A stretch of DNA of 64,000 nucleotides, from assembly GCA_943787265.1 (NCBI GenBank), contig CALSLT010000022.1, positions 1 through 64,000 of the forward strand. The letters run 5' to 3'. Origin of the DNA: an uncultured Planctomycetaceae bacterium (GTDB taxonomy: Bacteria; Planctomycetota; Planctomycetia; Planctomycetales; Planctomycetaceae). Under the pieces are notes generated by a model, which was not told where the DNA came from, did not search any database, and worked only from the letters and a program-made list of their open reading frames with translations. Each line of letters begins with the position of its first letter. Position 1 is the first letter of the stretch. Positions 19,281-29,949 of this stretch are shown here, piece by piece. The position numbers and the translations under genes were made by a program.

Positions 19281-19518
19281 GTTTTCTCCAGGTTGGCGGA
19301 GCTTCGGGTTCGCACAGTCTTAAGGCCGAGACGGGATATCAGCAATCGTCCCAAGGGAATTGGATCATTCGCCAAAGACTTGCGTCGGTGACGCGATACT
19401 CCGAGATCCGGTCGTGGACTTTCGCGTTGTCGGGGCTTGATACAGACTCCGCTTTGCGGTCGCGTCGTGCGCAGGCCGCTTGCATGATGAATTTTCCCCT
19501 TTCAGGCAGGAGCCATTT

Positions 19519-20874
19519 ATGACAGACGCCGGCATGACTGACGACGCGAACTCAAATGACTCTGCCACGAACGGCGAAAATGGATCGAAGGCGCCGGGCG
19601 GCGGAAATCACACGCTATATATGGTCGCGTCAATCGTTCTGGCATTTGTCGTTGCCTGGCTGGCTCCGGATTTTGCATGGTCGCTGGAGGTCGGCGGCGA
19701 AGTGTTTCTGAGATTGCTGACGATGGTCGTCGTGCCGCTGGTCATGGCCAGCGTGATGAGTGGAATTCTGGGTCTGGGCGACGTTCGCAAACTTGGCAAA
19801 CCTGGAGCCGCCGCCGTCGGCTACTACCTGATGACAACGGTCCTTGCGGTGACGATTGGCGTGATTGTCGTCAACGTTTTTCAGCCCGGTGTTGGAGTCG
19901 ATGCTGGAGGCATGCTTGAAGCCGCAGAATCGATCAGCGAAGTCAGTGAAGTTGCGGCTTCGGACGAGCACCCGAAAGGCATCTCCGACATGTTTCGCAA
20001 CATGTTGCTGATGCTGTTTACGGATAACCTGCTGGGCTCGATGGTCAATACGAAACTTCTGCCGCTGATCGTGTTCAGCATTATTTTTGCTGGAATGTTG
20101 ACGACGATGGGCGAGCGATCTCGACTGCTCAGTACATTGGTTACCGGGATCAATGACGCATTGCTCAGTTTCGTAATGCTGCTGATGAAGTTTGCTCCGA
20201 TCGGCATCTTCTGCCTGGTGACTTCGAAATTCGGCGAAGCCTTTGCCAATGGCACTTTCGTCGAGACGCTCAAGCAGTTGTTCTGGTACGTGATGACCGT
20301 TCTGACCGGGTTGGGCATTCACGCTCTCGTTGTGCTGCCGTTCATTCTCTGGTTCTTCACCCGTCGGAATCCGCTCGAATTTATTCGACAGATGTCTGAT
20401 GCACTGCTGACGGCATTCTCAACGGCCAGTTCATCCGCCACGTTGCCTGTCACGATGGAATGTGCAGAGAAGCAGGCAGGAGTGTCGAAGCGGTCAACCG
20501 AATTCGTACTGCCGCTCGGCGCGACGATCAACATGGACGGGACAGCGCTTTACGAAGCGGCGGCCGCGATCTTCATCGCTCAGATTCACTCGGCAGCAAA
20601 TCCGGACTTCGCGTTCGGGCTGACCGAGCAGATCGTTATTGCAATCACGGCCACGCTGGCGGCGATCGGCGCTGCCGGGATTCCGGAAGCGGGACTTGTC
20701 ACGATGCTGATCGTACTGAACGCGGTTGGCCTGCCGATTCACTATCTCCCGATGATCCTGCCTGTTGACTGGTTCCTCGACCGGTTCCGAACCGCCACCA
20801 ACGCCTTTGGCGACTCGGTTGGGGCGGCGGTTGTTGATCAGACTTTTCCGAAGGACGAAACGTCGACTGCCTGA
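19519..20874 (+). CDS. Dicarboxylate/amino acid:cation symporter (SDF family)
   Basis: A 451-residue secondary transporter of the glutamate/aspartate/dicarboxylate family. The hallmark of transmembrane segment 7, NMDGTALYEAAAAIF, and the serine-rich re-entrant loop STASSSATLPVT are both present, together with LPLIVFSIIFAGML. It imports acidic amino acids or C4-dicarboxylates with sodium or protons. The start ATG 19519 is chosen because CAGGAG lies seven bases upstream; an in-frame ATG at 19480 has no such site. A polar, Asn/Gly-rich N-terminal tail of about 33 residues precedes the first helix. The gene is divergent from the MFS gene. Confidence 0.92.
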   Translation: MTDAGMTDDANSNDSATNGENGSKAPGGGNHTLYMVASIVLAFVVAWLAPDFAWSLEVGGEVFLRLLTMVVVPLVMASVMSGILGLGDVRKLGKPGAAAVGYYLMTTVLAVTIGVIVVNVFQPGVGVDAGGMLEAAESISEVSEVAASDEHPKGISDMFRNMLLMLFTDNLLGSMVNTKLLPLIVFSIIFAGMLTTMGERSRLLSTLVTGINDALLSFVMLLMKFAPIGIFCLVTSKFGEAFANGTFVETLKQLFWYVMTVLTGLGIHALVVLPFILWFFTRRNPLEFIRQMSDALLTAFSTASSSATLPVTMECAEKQAGVSKRSTEFVLPLGATINMDGTALYEAAAAIFIAQIHSAANPDFAFGLTEQIVIAITATLAAIGAAGIPEAGLVTMLIVLNAVGLPIHYLPMILPVDWFLDRFRTATNAFGDSVGAAVVDQTFPKDETSTA

Positions 20875-20910
20875 TCGTCTGCATGTGTGAATCGCGATGG
20901 CGGAAGGTGG

Positions 20911-22239
20911 TCAACTGGCTGTGACCAGCTCGTTCTCATTCGATTCGCGCTTGATTCCATTTTCCGCGCGGGACATCAGGTCGTTGGCTGACTCGCCGGG
21001 ACGAGCGGAAAGGATGCTCATGCGAGACATTGAGGGCAGGCTCTCGCCCAGCAGTGTTTCGGCTGCATCTGAGAGGCGTATGGCGAGCTGGCGTGCTTCG
21101 ACGCTCGTTCTGCCTGGCAGGGGGATGGCGAGAGTGTCCTCTCGGTATCGCGCCAGGATGTCGCCCGGGGAGAGTTTCCGAGCGAAGCATTCGGCCAGCA
21201 GCCGCAAGTGATCGTCGGCCGCCGACCGCCCTGCGTCCTGCAAAATCTGCCGGTAGGATTCGGTTGTAAACAGAATGGCCGACAGGGGCTCTTTTGATGT
21301 GCGGGTTTCTGCGAGTTGTTTGCTGATTGCTCGGTCGAAGTGTTCTCGGGTGGCGGCTCCCGTTGCAGTGTCGGGGGCTGGTTCTTTCAAGTCAGCGATC
21401 TGTTTGTTCTGCGCTCGGATTTGCGACTGGGCATCGTCAAGCTGCTTCATTAATTGAGATACGGCGGTTGTCATCTGGTCGATCTCAGCCACAAGCCCGT
21501 CGGCCTTGCCTGTTTGAATGACCGTTTTGACTTCAGCGGGGAGACGTCGAACCTGTTGTTTCAACTGGTCCGCCGTTTCAGTCATGGACTGACTTGTCTG
21601 TTCGAGAATTGCTGCGCGTTGAGTACTCGTTTCCATTGTGTGAGCGACCCGATGCCACATCTGGAGGCTGCAGTGCAGAGTCAGGACGAGGTCCGTTGGT
21701 GTGAGGACGCCTCGCAGAATCTCGTGGTCCACGACTGGCAGAAACGAAGCTCTCTGGTTGACCAATGTCGAAATGGCGACGTTCAGTGGCGACTTCGGTG
21801 CGATGAAACTTTGCGGCGGAGTCATGACGTCGGCCGCGTTGGCTTTCGGTCGCATTCGGTGCTCGTTCGCGTGAACAACTCCCAGCAAGATCTGGTCTTC
21901 GTCACAGACGAGTAGCTGCTCGACGCTGTTTTGTGAGAGCAGTCTTGCGATCTCTTTGCCCGACGTTGATTCCCCGATGATGATCGGACGTTGAGTCATG
22001 ACGTGCCGGACTTCGATCTCGTTCTTCAGAAGGAGATCGCGGTCGTCGATGAGTTGCTGCCAGAGGACTTCGCGTTTTGCATTCAACCGAGTCTGCAACA
22101 CCGGCTCAACGGTCGGTTTTCGATGCGAGGACCGATTCTGTTTCTGTTTTTTTCCTTGCTCTCGCAGTAACAGCCACGCGGCTGCCACGGTTACGATTGG
22201 AACGGAGACAATCAGCAGGATGAACAGTGGTTGTGGCAT
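20911..22239 (-). CDS. Membrane-anchored CBS-pair protein with degenerate GGDEF domain
   Basis: 442 residues. One N-terminal membrane helix (4-25), then a CBS pair (about 75-200; VRHVMTQRPIIIGESTSGKE, ADVMTPPQSF, LPVVDHEILRGVLTPTDL), a likely coiled coil (about 205-290) and a C-terminal domain like GGDEF (about 295-425; ATREHFDRAISKQL, ILARYREDTLAIPL). The diguanylate cyclase signature is replaced by REDTL, so cyclase activity is not expected. It could bind GTP or adenylates, or only mediate contacts. It converges with the symporter gene, with 36 bases between stops. Confidence 0.78.
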   Translation of the reverse strand: MPQPLFILLIVSVPIVTVAAAWLLLREQGKKQKQNRSSHRKPTVEPVLQTRLNAKREVLWQQLIDDRDLLLKNEIEVRHVMTQRPIIIGESTSGKEIARLLSQNSVEQLLVCDEDQILLGVVHANEHRMRPKANAADVMTPPQSFIAPKSPLNVAISTLVNQRASFLPVVDHEILRGVLTPTDLVLTLHCSLQMWHRVAHTMETSTQRAAILEQTSQSMTETADQLKQQVRRLPAEVKTVIQTGKADGLVAEIDQMTTAVSQLMKQLDDAQSQIRAQNKQIADLKEPAPDTATGAATREHFDRAISKQLAETRTSKEPLSAILFTTESYRQILQDAGRSAADDHLRLLAECFARKLSPGDILARYREDTLAIPLPGRTSVEARQLAIRLSDAAETLLGESLPSMSRMSILSARPGESANDLMSRAENGIKRESNENELVTAS

Positions 22240-22582
22240 AACGGATTCCGCACATTGACTGTCAGTTGCTCGAGGTTCTGACGAAGCGGCCCGCTGCGGA
22301 CACCTGCTACGATGTCCGGCTTATTGAAGGCTTAGCTCGAAACCTCAGCCGGTGCTGGGAATGCCTCAAAAACTGTGTCGTGTTGCAGGCGTTTACCTCG
22401 CGTTTGAGGGAGATTCCTTACGCAGCTGTTGTGTTTTGAAGCTGAGACATCGCGGCGGAGCAGAGGCTGGCCAGCCTCACGCTTCATATTCAATTCTGGC
22501 GACGGGTTCTGCGGGCCCTTGCACGCCGCAGCCTGGGAGTCTCATTGCCAAGCTTTAAACGCACTCCGGCTTTGAGCATAGC
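22240..22582. other. Gene-free stretch
   Basis: 343 bases between two minus-strand genes. Only short open frames without family likeness are seen, and no clear terminator or repeat. Confidence 0.5.
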
Positions 22583-23002
22583 CTAGTCGATGGTGGCGCC
22601 GGCGATGGCTGGGGATTTGTAGGCCTTTATGATCAGCTTCTTGAGCGTCGGCACGTGGACGTCTTCAAACTTTTTGATGTAGAGACACGACTTGCCGATC
22701 TTGTGCTTTCCGAGTTTTTCCAGCAGAGCGGTTTGCTTTTCCAGTTCGCAGTGAAGGTACAGTACCAGGTCCTGTTTGCGAGGTGAGAACCCAACGTGGA
22801 ACCAGTCTCCTTCGGACGTTTTGCCTCGATAGTGAAAACTGCCAAAGCAGACCTTTGTCTTGCTCCAGATGACGGCTTGCTCGCCCGTTTGCTCCTTCAT
22901 CAGATCGAGAATGGCCAGGCAATCGGTGCGCTGCTGATCGTCCTTGATGCCGGCCAGGAACTTGTCGACGCCAGCATCGTTTGCTTGTTTCGATTTTGTC
23001 AT
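22583..23002 (-). CDS. DUF1801 family protein
   Basis: A 139-residue soluble protein that matches the DUF1801 (YdhG-like) fold: an N-terminal helix FLAGIKDDQQRTDCLAILDL, then VIWSKTKVCFGSFHYRG and GDWFHVGFSPRKQDLVLYL, the typical strand region, followed by GKSCLYIKKFEDVHVPTLKK. The function of the family is unknown. It lies 66 bases downstream of the redoxin gene on the same strand and may share its transcript. Confidence 0.88.
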   Translation of the reverse strand: MTKSKQANDAGVDKFLAGIKDDQQRTDCLAILDLMKEQTGEQAVIWSKTKVCFGSFHYRGKTSEGDWFHVGFSPRKQDLVLYLHCELEKQTALLEKLGKHKIGKSCLYIKKFEDVHVPTLKKLIIKAYKSPAIAGATID

Positions 23003-23068
23003 TGGAGTCGCCTGGTGATGAGGACTGTCCAGTGTCGCTTCGGATTTTCTTTCAGCACGTATCCCGCT

Positions 23069-24133
23069 TCACAGCGCTGCTTTCTTCAGGGCGTCCAGCA
23101 TGTCGTCGACCTCTTTGATGTAGGATGTTGGCGTGCCGAACGAGGGATGCGCGGCGTACGTTAGAATCCCTTTGCGGTCGATGACGAACCAGCATGGATC
23201 ATTCTCCACCCAACCGCCCCACATGGCGCACTTTCGGGCGACTCCGTAAATAGCGGCGGCTCGTCCTGCGGGGTCTGACAGAGCCGTGCTGAATACAAGG
23301 CTTTTGTTTTTGGAAAACGGACTCTTCACGCGCGAGAGCAACCGATTCTCTTCTTTGAATACTCTGGTCCGCACAAGATCGTGCGACTGGACCAGGTAAA
23401 CGGCGGCACCCAGTTTGATGGCTTCCTGTTTTTTCAGACGCAACTGCGCCTGCTCGTGCATGCAGCCGCCTCACTGGTCGAAGGCGGCGAAGTAGATCGC
23501 GATCGGCTTCTTACCCAGAACGCTGGAAAGCTTGAAGGTCTTCCCGTCGAGCGTTTGTGCCGAGAAGTCTGGCGCTGCGTGTCCGACTTTCGCGAGCCCC
23601 ATTTCTTTGCGTTTAATTCCAACGGCAAATGCATTTCGAATCTGTGCCGCGCAGTCCAGTTTGCTTTTGAACTGGTCGATCGACAGGTCGGCCGCCCAGG
23701 CAACTCCCGCCTCGTCCTTCTTTTTGACGGCTTCGATGACTTCGAGTTTCATCTTGAGTAAGCCCAGCGACTCAACTGCTCGAATTCGAACCATGAACTC
23801 AGGATCGTTCAGAGCCAGGTCTGCGAGAGCATCGGCCGATGCCTTATCGCCACGAATTCCCAACGCACGGGCCGCCATCGATCGCACGAGTCTGTCTTCA
23901 TTCTTCAGGCCGGCTCTCAGAGACTTGAGGTCCGCCGTGTTGATGATCTCAAACTCCAGCGCGACGCGATCCTGCCAGCCTTTCTCGAAAACTTTGAATC
24001 CGACTTTCGAAGCATCTGGCCCTCCTGGAAACTCCAGATCGCGGTATCTCTCGAGTGCCGATTTCGACTCCTGCGACTGGAGCGGTGGGGGCAGCAATAA
24101 CAAACACACAATCGCCGACATGAGTCTCAACAT
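23069..24133 (-). CDS. Exported HEAT-repeat/redoxin protein, probable selenoprotein (Sec221)
   Basis: Read through an in-frame TGA at 23473-23471, this is one 354-residue protein. It has a signal peptide (1-20), HEAT-like repeats (about 70-130; VRSMAARALGIRGDKASADA), and a thioredoxin-fold redoxin domain from about 185 (GHAAPDFSAQTLDGKTFKLS). The UGA falls exactly at the first position of the CxxC redox site: AAFDQ-U-GGC-MHEQAQ. The domain then continues AAVYLVQSH and CWFVIDRKGILTYA, so both halves are needed for a complete redoxin. A UGA at a redox Cys, a resolving Cys224 and a possible SECIS hairpin just behind it argue for selenocysteine. It probably acts in thiol or peroxide redox chemistry outside the cytoplasm. 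AAGGA lies before ATG 24133. A transposase remnant abuts the start. Confidence 0.82.
23440..23470 (-). promoter_or_regulatory. Candidate bacterial SECIS hairpin after UGA (redoxin gene)
   Basis: Directly after the TGA, GCGGCTGC can pair with GCAGTTGC (eight pairs, two of them G-U) around a 14-base loop. The position fits bacterial SECIS elements, which lie within the coding sequence just 3' of UGA. No folding program was run. Confidence 0.5.
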
Positions 24134-25311
24134 CTGTCTGTCCTTCCTCGCTGAGGCCTGCTTCGCGTACTAACGGTAATGAATAACGCGGAAGCATTAC
24201 ATCGCGCGGCCCTGCCCAGTAGTTTTCGCAGGATCAGACCGAGGTTGTGAGCGGCGACTGTCAGCCGGACTTTCTTGCGGTTGTTCTCCAGGCCTCGCAG
24301 CCGGGTGCGGCGGGCCCCTCCCGTTTCGCAGACGTGAGCGAAGCTTCTTTCGACACGCTCGCATCGCAGTTTCTGCAGACGCTTGTTGCGTTCGCCTTTC
24401 AGACGACGGCGGTTGGCTCGGTACGCGACTTCGTAATCAGCGGGCTTGTCCGTCCAGCGACGGTTCGGACCATCCGGCTCGCAGATGTATGTTCGCAATT
24501 CGTCCGCCCGGGACTTCGCTAGCGTTTCGTTTTTGTGGTAGCCCTTGTCGCCGACGACCTCTTTGATTGCCGCGTCGCTGTCGGCCTGCTGCACGTTGCC
24601 TTGAGCGGTGTTGACGCTGTCCAGCAGCGTCTTACCGTCGGACTCGTTGCCGTAATAGATCTCGGCAGACAGGATTGCTTCAGTCTCAAGGTCGACCGTG
24701 TGTTCCTGCTTGTACGACAGATGCGTGTGGCCCTTCTTCATCTTCATAATGCGGGCGTCAGGGTCGCTTGAACTTTGCCAGTCCTGATTGGACGCCTTCT
24801 TGCCTTTGCGTTTTCGATCGAACTTCCGCAGGTCGTCGTCGCTGTTGATTTCGACGCCGTCAGCTTCGGCCAGACCGAGGACGTACGCTTCCCAGTCCTC
24901 GCCGGTGTCCCGCCGCACGATCGACTTCATCGCCGCGTTGGCTTCCAAAAGAGTTGAATCGACACCGACAGTCTTGCCTTTCAACAGCCCGTGTTCTTCG
25001 ACCAGCGACAGCACGAATGCAAAGACCTGCTCGAACACTTCCAGAGGAAGTCGCTGACGGATGCGCGTCAGGCTCGAATGCTCCGGGGTGTTCTCATGCA
25101 ATTCGTACCCAAGAAACTTCCGCAACGACAGGCTGTCCCGACATCGCCACGCAATGCCTCGCTGAGAATCGATGCCCTCAAAGTACCCCACAAAGATCAT
25201 GCGGAAGTAGATGCCTGGCGGAATGCCGGGACGACCACCTTCTTTGTAAAATGGCTCGCACAACGACTCGGCAAAGTTGTCGAACTCCCCGTCGCGGAGC
25301 ACACGATTCAG
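24127..25311 (-). pseudogene. IS1182-family transposase remnant (copy 1)
   Basis: A transposase frame of about 390 residues with GRPGIPPGIYFRMIFVGYFE, the first catalytic Asp region VGVDSTLLEANAAMKSIVRR, DFRKRKGKK-like basic segment, the second Asp region VVGDKGYHKNE, and ERVERSFAHVCETGGARRTR near the catalytic Glu. Compared with the second copy it lacks about the first 30 residues, because that element begins right at 25312 inside its 5' end. Its 3' end runs into unrelated codons that overlap the start of the redoxin gene, so the terminal repeat on that side is missing too. It is probably an immobile fragment. Confidence 0.8.
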
Positions 25312-26813
25312 CTAACAGGCCGTTGAAAAATCGAGTCAGGCGGGGCAGTTTGGTGTCATGAGTGTCGGCACTGTACGGGTTGGGTTTCGTGATATGAATT
25401 CCGGATGAGCCGCCTGAATCTGTCTCCGCCGCATCATGAGACAGATGGCTGCGTAAATCCCATTGAGTAGAGTCGAAAACGCCGCCGCCTGGCGAGGTTT
25501 GCCACTGCCAAACAGGTTTCGCATCAGCAGTCCGAGATTGTGAGCGGCAACGACCATCGAGTAACGCTTGTTGATTTTCTCCAGCCCGCGAAGCCACGTT
25601 CGGCGGGCACCGCCGGTCTCGCACACGTGAGCGAAACTCCGTTCCACTCGCTCGCTGCGATGCCGCTGCATCTGTTTGCTTTTCGCTCGCTGCGTGCGAC
25701 GACGATTGCTCAGCACCGCCGCTTTTACTTCGTCTGGCTTGTCCGTCCAGCGACGCTGGTGCGGCGAGGCTGGTTCAGGAATATAAGTGCGCAGCCCAGC
25801 GGTCGTGCAGGCTGTGATCTGATCGTTCGCGTGATAGCCCTTGTCAGCCGCAACCTCTTTGATATCCGCGTCGCTGCCTGCAATTACCAGGTTGATCTGA
25901 GCATCCACAACCGCCGACAGAAGTGTCTGCGAGTCCGGTTCGGTGCCATGCTGAACCGTTGCTGACAGCACAACTTCCGTTTCCAGGTCAACGGTGTGTT
26001 CGGCTTTGTATCCGAAGTGCGTGCGACCGTCCTTCATCTTAACGATCCGTGCATCGTCGTCCGCTTTCGACTTCCAGTCCGTATTGGATACTTTCTTCCC
26101 TTTGCGTTTGCGGTCGAAGCGACGCTGCTCGTCATCTGTCGGTTCCTCGTCGTCACCAATGACACCTTCTTCACGCATCAGGCGTTTGATGTAGTCCTTC
26201 CAGTTCTCATCGTTGTCACGACGGACGATCGTCTTCATGGCCGCATTGGCTTCCAGCAGAGTCGCATCCACACCGACTCGCGAACCGGAAATCAGCTTCC
26301 GTTCACACGCCATCTGCAGCACGAATGCAAACACCTGCTCAGCCACTTCCAGAGGAAACCGGTCACGAACCTTCGTCAGTGAACTGTGATCCGGAACCGA
26401 CTCCGTCAGGCTCAGACCGAGGAACTTCCGCAGCGAAAGGCTGTCTTCACACCACCACGCCCGTTTGCTTTTTAAACACGGCCGCGTTGAGAATCGATCC
26501 CTTCGAAGTAGCCGACAAACAGCATGCGGAAATACACGCCGGGCGGAATCCCCGGCCGGCCACTGCGGGCGTAATAAGGCTCCACAAGTTCTTCGACAAA
26601 GCGGTCAAAACCCGCTTCACGAAGCAGACCGTTGAGTCGCTCATAGAACACATGCCCCGGTGCCTTCGCCACCGCCCCCGTCGCTACCCAAAAGTCCTGC
26701 TGCTTCTCGGTGTTTCGCCGCCGCAATGCCATCGCAAGACTCCATTCAGAAAACGATCGCGCGTAACATAACGATTTGCTTTCGCTGGGCCAGGTTTTTC
26801 AACAGGCTGATAG
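25312..26813. mobile_element. IS1182-family insertion sequence (copy 2) with terminal inverted repeats
   Basis: About 1.5 kb bounded by imperfect inverted repeats: CTAACAGGCCGTTGAAAAA at the left end and, read on the other strand, CTATCAGCCTGTTGAAAAA at the right end (16 of 19 match). It carries one transposase gene, which is broken. The left end lies within the 5' part of copy 1. The missing 5' end of copy 1 is not found to the right of the element, so a deletion probably followed insertion. No clear target duplication is seen. Confidence 0.8.
25336..26732 (-). pseudogene. IS1182-family transposase, disrupted by a short insertion
   Basis: The N-terminal 80 residues (MALRRRNTEKQQDFWVATGA to YFEGIDSQRG) start at 26732. 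After GGC, copy 1 continues ATTGCGTGG; here about 20 bases replace the three bases ATT before GCGTGG (near 26470-26490), a net shift of 17 that ends the frame. The rest is open in a second frame from about 26460 to 25336 and includes VGVDATLLEANAAMKTIVRR, AADKGYHANDQ and ERVERSFAHVCETGGARRTW. All catalytic regions survive, so the element could still be moved by an intact copy elsewhere. Copy 1 is clearly related but not identical. Confidence 0.82.
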
Positions 26814-26857
26814 TTTCTGAGAGTCAGTGTCGTGTCGTTGGATTCTGAGAAGGATGA

Positions 26858-27238
26858 TCACTGGGTGACTTCAGGCTGTTTTCCGGCAGCGATTTGAAGT
26901 TGAAGCTGCTTGATCTCCCACCTCAGAGAGTGCTTGTCGATTAGAAGCATGAAGTACAACTCGACGATTCCTTCCAGAATGATGCACACAGCAAAGCCGG
27001 TGGCCCAGGCGATCATCGATCGTGTGTCTTCCGCACGGAAGAACTGAATCGCCGACGTTACCGTCAGGCTGATGAGCACAACCATTGCGAGCACGTGCAG
27101 CCAGGTGAACCATCTGGTCTGGCCGCGGAACATGTATTTGAGGCTTTCGAAGTAGGCTTCCAGATCGTCGTCGTCTTTGAGCAGCTTGTCCTGATCAGCC
27201 TGCAAAGCGGATCTGATTTCGTCGTCCAGATTACTCAT
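26858..27238 (-). CDS. DUF6768-like membrane protein, partner of the adjacent sigma factor
   Basis: About 126 residues. The N-terminal cytoplasmic part is acidic (LDDEIRSALQADQDKLLKDD), followed by a conserved-looking YFESLKYMFRGQTRWFTWLH and two membrane helices (about 60-80 and 90-110), then a polar C-terminal helix. This matches small proteins found beside ECF sigma factors in planctomycetes and is likely a membrane regulator of that sigma factor; this role is inferred. ATG 27238 overlaps the sigma gene stop, so the two are translationally coupled. An earlier in-frame ATG at 27280 would add 14 polar residues. Confidence 0.72.
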   Translation of the reverse strand: MSNLDDEIRSALQADQDKLLKDDDDLEAYFESLKYMFRGQTRWFTWLHVLAMVVLISLTVTSAIQFFRAEDTRSMIAWATGFAVCIILEGIVELYFMLLIDKHSLRWEIKQLQLQIAAGKQPEVTQ

Positions 27239-27782
27239 CATTCTTCCTTTCGAGTCGTTGTTTGAGTTGCTCTCGTGCATTGAACAATCGTGACTTGACC
27301 GTCCCCACAGGAATGTCCAGCGTTCTGGCGATCTCTCGTGTTGAAAGGTTGTCGAGGTACTTCAAGGACAGAATCTGGCGGCTGACTTCCGGCAGCTTCT
27401 GAAGACCAGCCTGGATGTCGCTCGTACGGTTGTCTGACTCCGCATCGCTTCCGTCGTCATCGCGACGATTTTCCAGATCGCTTCGCAATGTTCGTTGTCG
27501 AGTTTGACGGCGGATCCAATCGGCAGCCTTGTTGCTGACAATCCGAAACGCCCAGCCGCGGAACGACGTTGGTTCCTTGAGATTCCGAATGGTCCGAACG
27601 ATGACCACCCAGGCATCCTGAACGATTTCGGCGCTGGCGTCGGAATCGCCCGTCAGATGCCACGCGTGCCGCTTCAGCCGGTCATGCCAGCGTGAGACCA
27701 ACTGCTCGAAGGCATTGAGGTCCCCTCGCTGGCAGCCGATCACCAGCAGCTCGTCAAGAATTCGGTCCGGTGTCTGTGCCAT
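27231..27782 (-). CDS. ECF-type RNA polymerase sigma factor
   Basis: A 183-residue sigma-70 family protein with region 2 (DLNAFEQLVSRWHDRLKRHA, AEIVQDAWVVIVR, SFRGWAFRIVSNKAADWIRR) and region 4 (LPEVSRQILSLKYLDNLSTR, IPVGTVKSRLFNAREQLKQR). It redirects RNA polymerase to promoters that cannot be named here. The DUF6768-like membrane gene overlaps its end, forming a two-gene regulatory unit. It is not a member of the very large planctomycete sigma factors with fused domains. Confidence 0.93.
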   Translation of the reverse strand: MAQTPDRILDELLVIGCQRGDLNAFEQLVSRWHDRLKRHAWHLTGDSDASAEIVQDAWVVIVRTIRNLKEPTSFRGWAFRIVSNKAADWIRRQTRQRTLRSDLENRRDDDGSDAESDNRTSDIQAGLQKLPEVSRQILSLKYLDNLSTREIARTLDIPVGTVKSRLFNAREQLKQRLERKNDE

Positions 27783-27955
27783 AAGAATGCACTACAGTCG
27801 GTCAAAGCTGCCGTCGGTTCATCTTTTTTTTGAAGTTTTACGGCCATCAAGGAACGTCCGCAGGTCGACCGCGAATTCCGGGCGTGCGAATTGACTGAGG
27901 AGAACGCTGGCTGTCGTTCAGAGCGGCCAAAGCTCACCCAGTGATGCTGACGTTC

Positions 27956-28384
27956 TTAAGCGTCTGGCTCTGAATTTTTTTCCGCGAGTTCGGCAAATTT
28001 CTTCAGCGTCTGAGGGCTGACGTGGTGTTCCATGCCCTCCGCATCGATCGCGGCGGTTTCCTCATCGATTCCCAGCGAAACGAGAAATCGGAAGACCGTT
28101 TCGTGGCGTTTTCTGGAAGCTGTCGCGAGACGCTTTCCCTGGGTTGTCAACTCGATCGGCCGGTACGGTGCTGTGTTGACGAGGCCTTCGGCCTGCAATC
28201 GGGAAACTGTTCGTGTGATAGTCACGTGGCTGACACCGAAGTGGATTGCCAGGTCACGAACACGGCACGTTCCTGACGACTTATGGATTTCCGCGATGGC
28301 TTCGACATAGTCCTCGGCAGTTTCCGTCGCGTGGTCCCGTCGAGTGCGTCTGTGAGGTGCGGATGGCTGTTCTGGCGTCGTCAT
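27956..28384 (-). CDS. mntR: DtxR-family manganese transport regulator MntR
   Basis: A 142-residue metal-dependent repressor. The winged helix lies at about 25-85 (ETAEDYVEAIAEIHKSSGTC, VSHVTITRTVSRLQAEGLVN) and the dimerisation/metal part at 85-140, with RHETVFRFLVSLGIDEETA and DAEGMEHHVSP carrying the usual E-x2-E/H metal ligands. It represses manganese uptake genes when Mn(II) is bound. ATG 28384 is preferred over the upstream ATG at 28444 because the added 20 residues look random. No mntH or mntABC gene lies nearby. Confidence 0.88.
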   Translation of the reverse strand: MTTPEQPSAPHRRTRRDHATETAEDYVEAIAEIHKSSGTCRVRDLAIHFGVSHVTITRTVSRLQAEGLVNTAPYRPIELTTQGKRLATASRKRHETVFRFLVSLGIDEETAAIDAEGMEHHVSPQTLKKFAELAEKNSEPDA

Positions 28385-28867
28385 GATGCCTTGTTTGTAT
28401 CCAGGTGCGTGTGTCTGCTGAGTTTTGGAACGGCGGCCGTGCACGAGTGTAGCCGTGGGCCGACGCAGTTCCCAATGATCAGCGGAGCTGCACAGTCATC
28501 CCAAGGATTCTCATGCGATGCCTGCCTGTCGAAGACGGGCAGGCTGGAATGATGAGCGAATCGACGATGACTCGGCTGGAGTGGTTTTCTGTAGTGTCCG
28601 CGCGGCTGAATTCGCACAGCCGTTGATTCGTCTGGCCGAGTTGGCTTGACACATGCGACCGACGTCCTAGTCTTTGTGGCTGAAATGTAGCGGACGCTAC
28701 GGAGTAGTGTGTGCTACTCAGTATTCAAGGCTACTGATGAAGGGGGCGGAAAATCTCCGTTCCACTCAGCGAGATGGCGATTCCTCGATTGCTGCCAGTC
28801 ATGAAGCAGGCAGTACGAAACATTCACTCGAAAAAAATGACTTACATTTGGGGGCCTCGATTTTGCT
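28385..28867. other. Divergent intergenic region with one hairpin
   Basis: 483 bases between mntR and the DUF1559 gene, which point away from each other, so promoters for both must lie here. At 28521-28543 CCTGCCTGTC and GACGGGCAGG form a ten-pair hairpin with a three-base loop (one G-U). No other gene is supported. Confidence 0.6.
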
Positions 28868-29947
<1,080 letters not shown>

Positions 29948-29949
29948 AA

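Noticed and set aside
23462-23480. Treating the redoxin gene as two separate genes split by a stop
   Set aside because: Both parts are in the same frame, form a single redoxin domain only together, and the stop is a TGA at a redox Cys position followed by a resolving Cys.
28521-28543. A terminator for mntR or the DUF1559 gene
   Set aside because: The hairpin lies between divergent starts, not behind a stop, and no T-run follows.
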